64,000 bases of DNA, taken from the NCBI GenBank assembly GCA_006503475.1, contig RSEH01000084.1, positions 62,001 through 126,000 of the forward strand, in the 5' to 3' direction. The notes under the pieces were generated by a model. It worked only from the letters and a program-made list of their open reading frames with translations. It was not told the origin of the DNA and did no database searches. Made by a program: the position numbers and the translations under genes. This stretch comes from Stentor roeselii (taxonomy: Eukaryota; Ciliophora; Heterotrichea; Heterotrichida; Stentoridae). This document shows, one piece after another, positions 16,300 through 24,557 of this stretch; position 1 is the stretch's first letter; each line of letters begins with the position of its first letter.

Positions 16300-18894
16300 T
16301 TAGAAGTCTTCAGCCCAATCATTCAAAGATTCTTTTAAAATTTCTGAAAAATTTTGTCTTTCTTCATGTTTTTCTTGGAAATTATGAATGTAGTCTGGAG
16401 TTATTCTTTTACTTAAGATGGCATCCCAAGGGTTTCCTTCAAACCACGAATGTTTCATGATGGAATCAATAGTGCCTCGGTTTCCTGGGGTTTTATTGAG
16501 GAGTTGGTCAAGTAAGCCATTAATTTTCATATTTCGTTTTGTGAAGACTGGGTACTTCAGTTCATCTTCAAGAATACTCTGATAAATATAATAAGGATCT
16601 TCAAGGCCATTGGCAAAAGGAACAAAAGTGAAAATCATTTCATAGACAAGGATTCCTAAACTCCAAAAGTCACTTGAAAAAGAATACCCTTTGCCTCTGA
16701 TCATTTCAGGTGACATGTAATGAGTCACTCCTAGGATTGTGAAAGTTCTGTCTGAGATCCTCTTACTTGGATGCATTTCTACCAGAATCGGATACCCTGA
16801 ACTGTCTATTATAATGTTTTCTGGACTGATACCGCGATGGACCACTCCTCGTGAGTGGAGATATTGAAGAGTGAGAAGAATGACTGAAGTGTAAAACTGG
16901 ACTTGTTTCAATGTGATTCCTCCGGAGTCTCTGATGAGGGAAAGAAGAGAAGGGCCTGGGAAGTACTCACAAAGAAAACTTATGAATTTATCGTTTTTGT
17001 AGGTGTTGACTAGTGTTGGGATAAATTGGAAGTTTAGCTGGTAATGAGTTGTTTTTTCTTCGATTAGTCTTCGCATAAGGTTGTGTTTTTCAACTATTTG
17101 TTTTTCTATTACTTTTAATACGTAGAGAAGGTCGAGATTCTTGTTTTCTACTAGGAATACTTTCGAGTAGGAACCTTTTCCTATGTATCTGATAAGTGAT
17201 AAGTCGGATATTGGAAATTTTTCAGTGATTAGACGAGATTTTTTTAGAAGGTAATGACGAAGGCATGAGTCTACTACTAGTTCAAAAGTATTTCGAGTCA
17301 TTTTCCAGAATTCACATTTGGTTAAAGCGATTGCTGAAGCTGACCTGGGTTCATCAAAAAGCAGAGCTTTTTCTCCAAAAAAATCATTTTTTCCAAGTTT
17401 CCTCAACTCCCTTCCATTCAACAAAATCTGAACCTCTCCACTCTTAACAATAAAAAAATCAAATCCCAGATCATTTTCATTAAAAATGACTTCACCCTGA
17501 TTAACAGTAACTTCCTTAACAAGTGCTGCAAGTCTTTCCAGTTTCAAGTCACTGATCAATGAAAAGATGAAGATATCTTTAAGGTTCTTATAAACTTCAT
17601 TAATTTCGAACTGTCTGTGAATTCCAGAAGAAATAACTGACTCAAGCGCTCTTCGACTAAGGACTCCAATCGTGGCTTCTTCTGATTGAGTCTCAGTAGA
17701 AAAAATTTCTGAATTGAGCAGAGCTGCTGAATTCATCACTGAATAAAGTTCATAAATATTCCCTTCTTCTTCTACTCTTCCTTTTATAACCACCCATACT
17801 TCTTCTGTTGGGTATCGCTTTTTAACACCCTTTATGTTTTTTATTGAGATTTTTTCTATGATTTTATTGATTTGATTCTGGGAAAACTTGCTGAAAAGAG
17901 GATCTTTGCTAAATGCGATTTTTATTGTGTTTGTGTAAAGGACTGTTTCCAGGTTTCCTCCTAGTATTTGAAAGAGTGAGTCTTTTGTTATCATCATCAA
18001 AACTGTCTCTTCTAACGCTTTCGCAGAGGCTTTTCTAGTAGAATGATAAAGAAGTGACTGCTCTCCGAAGTACTCTCCTTTCGACAAATACGCCAGATTT
18101 TCACTCTTAAAATAAATAAGTACTTTTCCTTCTTTAATAATATAAAACTCAGGCTTGTCCTCTGAATCCTTAATAATCATTTCTCCACTATTAAAAGTTT
18201 GCACAGACAAGCTAGAAAGCAAGGCTTCAATCTGATCATTAGTCAAAGCATTAAAAAAATCAATAGACTTCAAAAAATTTTTAATTTCCAAATGATACCT
18301 TTGGTTCCCAATAGTCACAATTCTCTTAAAGCTATCCCTTGCAAGTCCCCAAAGTCTAATCCTGGTAATGGCCTTCACAGTAGCTTTCCTTTCAGTATTA
18401 TGAAGCAAGGCGATTTCTCCAAAAGCCTGACCCCTTTCTAAAGTCTTCGGCTTGACCGAATCAGCGAAAACCTCGACAAGTCCACTGCTGACAATAAAAA
18501 AGTTATACCCCGGGTCTCCTTGTTTAAATACAAAATGATTTTTGTCGATTTGATAACAAGTCATATCTTTAATCAACTCTTCAATAATATCATCGGTGAG
18601 GCCTCTGAACAAGAAATGATTAAGTAAAGCTTGTCGGATTTCAGTCACTTCTTGCTTGGTCCTCGGGTCTCTGATTATTTCAGCTGTGAGGCAGTCACGG
18701 TCGTCGATGTTTCGAACGGGCAGGCCGTTTTGAGTCGTCTGGACCAACTCTAGACACGGCTGGTTGATTGTCAGTCCTTTTTTGAACTCCGCCAGGATCT
18801 GCGTCGAGATTCGGATTCCGTGAGGGCGAATTTGCACTGAGTAATTAATTTTCGGTTTTTTCCTGGGGCTTGGCTTAAAACTGCATATTCCCAT
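16300..18894 (-). CDS. PKG-like protein with four CNB domains and a pseudokinase domain
   Basis: 864 aa. Four cyclic-nucleotide-binding (CNB) modules: CNB1 ~95-200 (phosphate-binding cassette FGEIALLHNTERKAT), CNB2 ~213-320 (FGEQSLLYHSTRKAS), CNB3 ~332-420 (no recognisable cassette), CNB4 ~440-545 (FGEKALLFDEPRSAS). Cassettes 1, 2 and 4 keep the Glu and Arg that hold the nucleotide. An AGC-type kinase fold follows at ~565-820 with intact Gly loop (IGKGSYSKV), Lys594 (YVLK), PEN and SPE. However HRD is HRG (686-688) and DFG is EMH (706-708), so the catalytic and metal-binding Asp residues are lost. It should sense cyclic nucleotides but not phosphorylate. The N-terminus MGICSF could be acylated. 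The start is 26 bp from the divergent gene's ATG. Confidence 0.88.
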   Translation of the reverse strand: MGICSFKPSPRKKPKINYSVQIRPHGIRISTQILAEFKKGLTINQPCLELVQTTQNGLPVRNIDDRDCLTAEIIRDPRTKQEVTEIRQALLNHFLFRGLTDDIIEELIKDMTCYQIDKNHFVFKQGDPGYNFFIVSSGLVEVFADSVKPKTLERGQAFGEIALLHNTERKATVKAITRIRLWGLARDSFKRIVTIGNQRYHLEIKNFLKSIDFFNALTNDQIEALLSSLSVQTFNSGEMIIKDSEDKPEFYIIKEGKVLIYFKSENLAYLSKGEYFGEQSLLYHSTRKASAKALEETVLMMITKDSLFQILGGNLETVLYTNTIKIAFSKDPLFSKFSQNQINKIIEKISIKNIKGVKKRYPTEEVWVVIKGRVEEEGNIYELYSVMNSAALLNSEIFSTETQSEEATIGVLSRRALESVISSGIHRQFEINEVYKNLKDIFIFSLISDLKLERLAALVKEVTVNQGEVIFNENDLGFDFFIVKSGEVQILLNGRELRKLGKNDFFGEKALLFDEPRSASAIALTKCEFWKMTRNTFELVVDSCLRHYLLKKSRLITEKFPISDLSLIRYIGKGSYSKVFLVENKNLDLLYVLKVIEKQIVEKHNLMRRLIEEKTTHYQLNFQFIPTLVNTYKNDKFISFLCEYFPGPSLLSLIRDSGGITLKQVQFYTSVILLTLQYLHSRGVVHRGISPENIIIDSSGYPILVEMHPSKRISDRTFTILGVTHYMSPEMIRGKGYSFSSDFWSLGILVYEMIFTFVPFANGLEDPYYIYQSILEDELKYPVFTKRNMKINGLLDQLLNKTPGNRGTIDSIMKHSWFEGNPWDAILSKRITPDYIHNFQEKHEERQNFSEILKESLNDWAEDF

Positions 18895-18920
18895 TGTAAT
18901 TTAATTATTTCTTTTTATAA

Positions 18921-21161
18921 ATGAAAGCAAGTTTCCTTTGTTTGTTCTTGGTTTTCATGGTTTTTACACTTGCTCAAACCAATGCAGGTCAAGATGTTGA
19001 GAAAAATTATGATAGGGTTGATGAGAGTCAAGGAAAAAATAGTCAAAATCAGAGAACTACGGCGAAGGCTGGAATTGAAAGCAAAGATCCTCGGGTGAAT
19101 AGGGTACAGGGCAAGGAAAGCAGGGCGCAGGAAAGAGCGAAAAGGAATGAAAAGGCTGGAAGTAAGGAAATGCCTAAGGGGAATAATTTCAACGCAAAAG
19201 GAACTGCAGGTCAAAGCCAGAATGATAAACTTAAGCAAGGAGAACCTCTGGGTCAGAAAGAACAGGAAAATCAACTTGGAAACTCTGAAAACTTGATAAA
19301 TGAAGAAATTCAAATTAATTTGAAGCCTTTGACACTGGAAAATCAATCTGAAAGTTTTAAGATTAATCAGGAAAATAAGGATTTGAAATTGGATGAAGAG
19401 AATGTTGAGGGATCTGCTGGAAGTTCAGAGAATTATGAAAAAAAAGAGGGAAAAATTGAGGGTGAATTGAAAGATGAGGAAAAATTTAAGAAAAAGGATC
19501 AGGAGGAAATTGTTGATAGTGATGAAGGAAAAAAGAATGAAAAAATAGAAAATAAATTGAATGAAGTTCAGACAATTGAAACAGTTATTGAAAATATTGA
19601 AAGTTATATGACTGAAAACTTAGAAAAAGGAAATTTAGGAAAATCTGATGAAACTATTGAAAACTTTCCTAAAACTGTTATTCTAGAAGAAAAAACTCCT
19701 GAAGATGATGAAGTTGGTAAAGTTGGAAGCATTGAAAAAGAATCTTTAAATGAAACTGAGGTTCAAAAAGGTGAATCTTCGAAGATTGAGGTAGAAAATG
19801 AAGTAATAAACAATGTCAAGATTCAAGAAAATGATAATTTAAGTGCTTCTCCATCCTCTACATCCGATCATATCACTGAAGAAACTCATGAAAAGTCAGT
19901 AAATGACTATTCAACAAGTCCTCCAGTAGATTCTCCTAATGATTCTACCCAATCAACCCAAGATGACTCAAATCTTGTTCTCGAAACAGTCCCTGACACT
20001 CATCCTTCAGAAACAATAATTGAAGAAGTTTATGCTAATCAAAATCCAGATGAACAAAAAACAGAAAATCTTCAAGAATCTTCCAAAAACCAAGAAAATA
20101 TTCAACTTGACCAAAAAATCGATTTATTTGAAGCTGAAAAAAGCCAAAGTGAAAATTCGAATCAAGTCCCTCAAAATGAAAAATCAGAAATCGGTGAAGT
20201 TAACGCTGAAAACGAAGGGAAAAGTGAAAATGAATCAAATAATGAGGAAAACTTGGAAAAAACTGAATTAATTCAAGAGGAAGATGAAATAATCGAATCA
20301 CAAGAAGATCAAGATATTCAGGATGATGAACCTGATCAAACAGAAGAAATAACTGAAGCTATTGATAACCCAATAACACAAAATGATCTTTCAGAGGCCA
20401 ACAATGAAGAAAATAAAGAAAGCATTGACTCAACCATTAAACATCAACAAATAATCGAAGATTTTCATGAATCACTAAAAAATGATAGCACTTGTTTTCA
20501 TGAACACCACTTAGACCCAAACGAAGAACATCATCACTTCCATCAAATCGAAAATGATCCCCTAGACCAAAACAAAAATCTTCCCCAAGACCAAATCGAA
20601 ACCCCCTTAGAAGGTCACTCTTCTAATCCAAACTCTCCAATTCAAGAGTCAATCCCTAACCACCAAAAATTTAAAAACGAAAAAACTGAAAACATTCACT
20701 GGATCTCTTCAGAATACATTAAATTCCACCAAAGACTTGAAAGTGTCTTTTCTAACTTAAATTCTCAGTACCTGCAAAACAAGTTCATCAAAACCATCTT
20801 CATTATTCTTGTAATTATTTTAGTTGTTTGGATCCTGAAACCTGGACCTGATTACGTCATTTTCAAAGTTATTGAAAAAAATGATGAAAGTTTCTTCCAA
20901 ACTCTTCAGGATTCCATTCAAAGCGAATTCAATTCGACGAAGAAAAAACTTGATGAAAAAGTGAAAAACTTGAAAAGTAGAAGTGAGGAAGACCAGGCTC
21001 TTGTAAGGATTTTTGATTCACTTAAAAAGATTCAACAACTTGAAACAGGGTTCCAGGTGCAGGTCATTGAATCGCATTCGGAAATTTGGAAAGCTTTGGA
21101 TGATAGGAACACACCGAGTTCACCACCCAGAGAAATAAAAATTCCTATTCCTTTAGATTAG
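18921..21161 (+). CDS. Acidic secretory-pathway single-pass membrane protein
   Basis: 746 aa. A clear signal peptide (MKASFLCLFLVFMVFTLAQTNA) opens the protein. Residues ~25-590 are low-complexity and very rich in Glu, Asn, Lys and Ser, with a His-rich patch (EHHLDPNEEHHHFHQ) near residue 530. A transmembrane segment follows at ~623-640 (FIKTIFIILVIILVVWIL), then a ~105-residue coiled-coil tail (LDEKVKNLKSRSEEDQALV). The predicted topology is an acidic lumenal/extracellular domain and a cytoplasmic coil. An acidic lumenal domain could bind calcium in the ER or alveoli, but this is inference. No family was recognised. The ATG is 26 bp from that of the divergent PKG-like gene. Confidence 0.78.
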   Translation: MKASFLCLFLVFMVFTLAQTNAGQDVEKNYDRVDESQGKNSQNQRTTAKAGIESKDPRVNRVQGKESRAQERAKRNEKAGSKEMPKGNNFNAKGTAGQSQNDKLKQGEPLGQKEQENQLGNSENLINEEIQINLKPLTLENQSESFKINQENKDLKLDEENVEGSAGSSENYEKKEGKIEGELKDEEKFKKKDQEEIVDSDEGKKNEKIENKLNEVQTIETVIENIESYMTENLEKGNLGKSDETIENFPKTVILEEKTPEDDEVGKVGSIEKESLNETEVQKGESSKIEVENEVINNVKIQENDNLSASPSSTSDHITEETHEKSVNDYSTSPPVDSPNDSTQSTQDDSNLVLETVPDTHPSETIIEEVYANQNPDEQKTENLQESSKNQENIQLDQKIDLFEAEKSQSENSNQVPQNEKSEIGEVNAENEGKSENESNNEENLEKTELIQEEDEIIESQEDQDIQDDEPDQTEEITEAIDNPITQNDLSEANNEENKESIDSTIKHQQIIEDFHESLKNDSTCFHEHHLDPNEEHHHFHQIENDPLDQNKNLPQDQIETPLEGHSSNPNSPIQESIPNHQKFKNEKTENIHWISSEYIKFHQRLESVFSNLNSQYLQNKFIKTIFIILVIILVVWILKPGPDYVIFKVIEKNDESFFQTLQDSIQSEFNSTKKKLDEKVKNLKSRSEEDQALVRIFDSLKKIQQLETGFQVQVIESHSEIWKALDDRNTPSSPPREIKIPIPLD

Positions 21162-21204
21162 TTAAAAGGTGGTTTTTAAGTATTAGGGTTTTTACAAAAG
21201 TTAT

Positions 21205-24200
21205 TTAAAAACTGGACTGTTTTGATAGCTTTTCGAGATTTGATACAAGCATCTTTAGCCAGGATGTTAGGTTTGGGTTCTTTTTTTTTAGTTCTTCTAT
21301 GAAACTTTGCATTCTTTCTACTCTTGGGTCATAGGTTCTGTTTAAAAATAAGTTTATTTTGTCTTCGATGTATCTTAAAACCAATTCGAATTCTTTGACC
21401 CTTTTCTGAAAACTTCTCCTATCCTTTTCCTTCTTTTTCCTAATATCCTCAACACTCTCATCCACAGCACACTGAGAAGTTTCCATCATGACACTCTCCA
21501 ACTTTGACCTCAAGCAATTAATTTCCCTCAAGTTATTCTCTCTGACTTCCTCAAACTTCCTACTTTTAACATCCAACATATTTTGAGTTTTTTCAAGTTC
21601 ACTTCGAAGCCAAAGACAACTTTCTTCATTTCCTTCAAACTTTTTAAACCTAGCATCAAGCATAGCCTGAGTTTTTTCAAGTTCACTTCTAAGTAAAAAG
21701 CATGCCTCTTCATTATCCTCAGCTTTTTTACATTGAGCGATCATTAAAGTCTGAGCCTTTTCCAGTTCATTTTTAACAAAAAAGTAATTTTCTTCAATAT
21801 TTTCTTTTTCCGAGGTGATTTGATTGATGAAGTCTGTCATTCTGTTCACCTTTTCTTCAGTTTCAGTGACTTCATTGAGGAAACTCTTAAGTTTAATTTT
21901 TTCTTCTTTTTCTTTATAAGCGATTTCAGTAAGGTAACGATTTTCCTCCTGTAGTTTTTCAAAGCTTTTTTCAAGTAAGACGTAAATTTCGCTCTGGTCT
22001 TCGAAAGCTTTTGTTTTGTTTAGCAGGTCTAGTTCGGTTTTATTTAAATTTTCAGAGCAAAGATGAAGATTTTCTTTTATTTGGTAAATTTTTTCTGCAG
22101 TTATCCTGGCTTTTTCTGTGATGTCTCCAGGAGCATCGATTTCTGCGATGTTTGAAGGATGGACTATTGATGGATTTGGTTGAAGGTAATGACTTGGCTC
22201 TCCTACAACTTTTTCAATAAAGACCAGACTGGCATTAGCACGATAGAGTAATTTTGAGATACTTTCTTTTTCATCTTCTAAAATTCTTATAAAACTTTGC
22301 ATTTTCGCATTTTCCTCTTTATCAGACATCATCCTTTCTTGCATTTTTGCGAGTTCTTGCCTTAAAGAATGCATTTTTTCATGGCTATCACTAAGAGCTT
22401 GGTTGATAACAACAGAGCTGTGAGGTAGTAACTCACGACTGATGAGATTATAAGCATTATTGAGTTCTAACTGTAAAAAGTCATTTTTCGATAAAAGTTC
22501 TTTCATGTTATTTTCAGATGTTTTTCGAAATTCCTCAAATTGCATGTTTTTAAAATTAATCATTTTTTGCAGGTCTTTAATAATCCCCAGCATTTTCAAG
22601 TTTTTATCTGTGGATTCCAGAAGTCTTTGCTCAAGTTCTTCATTTCTCATAATCCATCTTTCAGCTTCCGCTCTTGAGTTCGCAGTGTTTTTATTAAAGT
22701 TAGAAAAAAGGTCTTTTAGCATTTTTCCTTCTTTATTGACTAAATCATTTAAAAGGTTTTTTAGTTTTTCTTCTCTTAAAAGAGAATCTTGAAGCTGATC
22801 TTCGAGGTTTGTTTGATTTATTTCATTTATTTTTTTATCAGATTTTCCTGGTTTTGCTGTGTTTTGAGAAGTGTTCAAATGACGGATCATGTTTTCCGCT
22901 TGTCTTTTTAGATGTTGGAACTCTTGGTCTTTGTTGTTTACTATTCTTTCGATGTCCGCTGCCATTTTTTCAATGTTTTGGTCTTTTTTCTTGAGAATAT
23001 CTTCAAGTTCTTGAATTTTTGAACAACTTGAAGAGAATTCTTCAAGTCTTCTTCTGTTGATTAAGTCGATTTCGTTGAGCTTCTGTTCAAGTTCTTCTAA
23101 AGTGATTTCGAGATTGTTTTTTTCTTGGCTTTGCTGGGTTAGAAGACCGTTTAGGTGGTTTATTTGGATTTCGTATTGGTCGATTGAGGATGTGAGTTTA
23201 TTTTTTAGTGATGAGATTTCTTCTCTCAGGCGTTCTTCGGTTTTTTTCATGATTTCGATATCTGATCTTTTTTTATCTACTCCGGTTTTTGTTTTGTTTA
23301 GTTGCCTGTTTTCCTTTTTGAGACTTTCATTCTCTATCTCAGTCCTCTCCAAGTCTTTAGCAAGTTTCTCACACTCAATATTAAGTTTCTTGATAATCCC
23401 TTGAGCCTTTTCAAGAGCCGCATTTTTTTTGAGTACCTCATCCTCATATTCTTCAACAAACAAATTAAGTTTCCTGACTTCTTCACTTTCAATCTTGAGT
23501 TTTTTAACTAAATCCAAATTATAATTTTCTAGTTTTTTCTGAGTCTCCTGCGAAATCTGCATTTGTTTTAAAAGTTCTTCTCTTCCTTCATCATCTTCCT
23601 GTTCCTGATTCAAACTAAGTTCATCCGCAATCTGATCATGTGCCTGTTTAAGTTCTTCATACATCTGTTTAACCCTCTGAATCTCTGAATTTGGGTGTTG
23701 AACAACTTCTTCAAGTTCATCAACCCTTTCTTTAAGCACCAAACAATTATCACATCCTTGTTCTCTTTGAAACCTCAAGTCTTCTAAAGTTTCATTCAAT
23801 TTCAAGAACTCCAGACTTAAGTCGTTGTACTTTTTCGTCAATTTATTCAGCTTTTCTCTTTCCTTTTCTAGCTTTTCACTCAAGTTTCCGTCGAACCCGG
23901 GTTCTGGAAAGTTAGGAAGTCTCGAAAAGATGACCCGCTCGTTTTCAAATAATTGATGTAAAAGTGACTTTATCGATGATAAGCCTTTTAAAGTACTTGC
24001 GAATGATGATGAGGACTCTTGGCCGCGGGTCTGATGGGCTGAGACAAAGCGAGGAGTGTATTCTTCGGCTTCTTCGATTTCTTCGAGGTTTAGTGAAATG
24101 AACTCTTCTTGGGAAGAAAGCTGCCCTTGAATTAGAGACTGGATTGAGGAAAGCTCTTCAGTAATGAGACTGAATTCGATTTGTTTTTCTTTCCGGAAAA

Positions 24201-24279
24201 AAGCTTGTTTGAACCATTCTTTTATAGTCACTTGTCTCAGGTCTTTGATTTCGTTTAAAAGACTTTGTCGAGATGACAT
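21205..24279 (-). CDS. Long coiled-coil protein with C-terminal repeats
   Basis: 1024 aa, helical over most of its length, with dense Leu/Glu/Lys heptads from ~130 to ~960. A CDNC motif (GCDNCLVLKERVDELEE) lies near residue 175. Near residues 830-920 there are three copies of a ~29-residue repeat (SELEKTQAMLDARFKKFEGN-type units), which look like recent internal duplications. There is no globular domain, signal peptide or membrane segment. Proteins of this kind commonly build basal bodies, cortical fibres or tethers, but there is no specific evidence here. It converges with the upstream acidic protein gene, with stops 43 bp apart. Confidence 0.8.
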   Translation of the reverse strand: MSSRQSLLNEIKDLRQVTIKEWFKQAFFRKEKQIEFSLITEELSSIQSLIQGQLSSQEEFISLNLEEIEEAEEYTPRFVSAHQTRGQESSSSFASTLKGLSSIKSLLHQLFENERVIFSRLPNFPEPGFDGNLSEKLEKEREKLNKLTKKYNDLSLEFLKLNETLEDLRFQREQGCDNCLVLKERVDELEEVVQHPNSEIQRVKQMYEELKQAHDQIADELSLNQEQEDDEGREELLKQMQISQETQKKLENYNLDLVKKLKIESEEVRKLNLFVEEYEDEVLKKNAALEKAQGIIKKLNIECEKLAKDLERTEIENESLKKENRQLNKTKTGVDKKRSDIEIMKKTEERLREEISSLKNKLTSSIDQYEIQINHLNGLLTQQSQEKNNLEITLEELEQKLNEIDLINRRRLEEFSSSCSKIQELEDILKKKDQNIEKMAADIERIVNNKDQEFQHLKRQAENMIRHLNTSQNTAKPGKSDKKINEINQTNLEDQLQDSLLREEKLKNLLNDLVNKEGKMLKDLFSNFNKNTANSRAEAERWIMRNEELEQRLLESTDKNLKMLGIIKDLQKMINFKNMQFEEFRKTSENNMKELLSKNDFLQLELNNAYNLISRELLPHSSVVINQALSDSHEKMHSLRQELAKMQERMMSDKEENAKMQSFIRILEDEKESISKLLYRANASLVFIEKVVGEPSHYLQPNPSIVHPSNIAEIDAPGDITEKARITAEKIYQIKENLHLCSENLNKTELDLLNKTKAFEDQSEIYVLLEKSFEKLQEENRYLTEIAYKEKEEKIKLKSFLNEVTETEEKVNRMTDFINQITSEKENIEENYFFVKNELEKAQTLMIAQCKKAEDNEEACFLLRSELEKTQAMLDARFKKFEGNEESCLWLRSELEKTQNMLDVKSRKFEEVRENNLREINCLRSKLESVMMETSQCAVDESVEDIRKKKEKDRRSFQKRVKEFELVLRYIEDKINLFLNRTYDPRVERMQSFIEELKKKNPNLTSWLKMLVSNLEKLSKQSSF

Positions 24280-24557
24280 TTTTATTCAAAGTGAATTATT
24301 TAGAGAACTGAAAAATTTTGAGTTGGGTTAATAGTCTTTAAAAAGTCTGCTGAAGTTGATTTCTGTTTATTTAGATTTTGGATATAATTTTTTTTTATTT
24401 GAGGAAATTTATGATTTTTTAGAATTTATCCCGATGAGGAGTTCTAATCATTTAAATAATTTTATATCAGAATAATATTCACTCTATTCAATTTTTTTCA
24501 TTTTGAAAACCTTTTTATTGATTGACTTAACAGTAATGCATTAAGGGTATCTAATAA

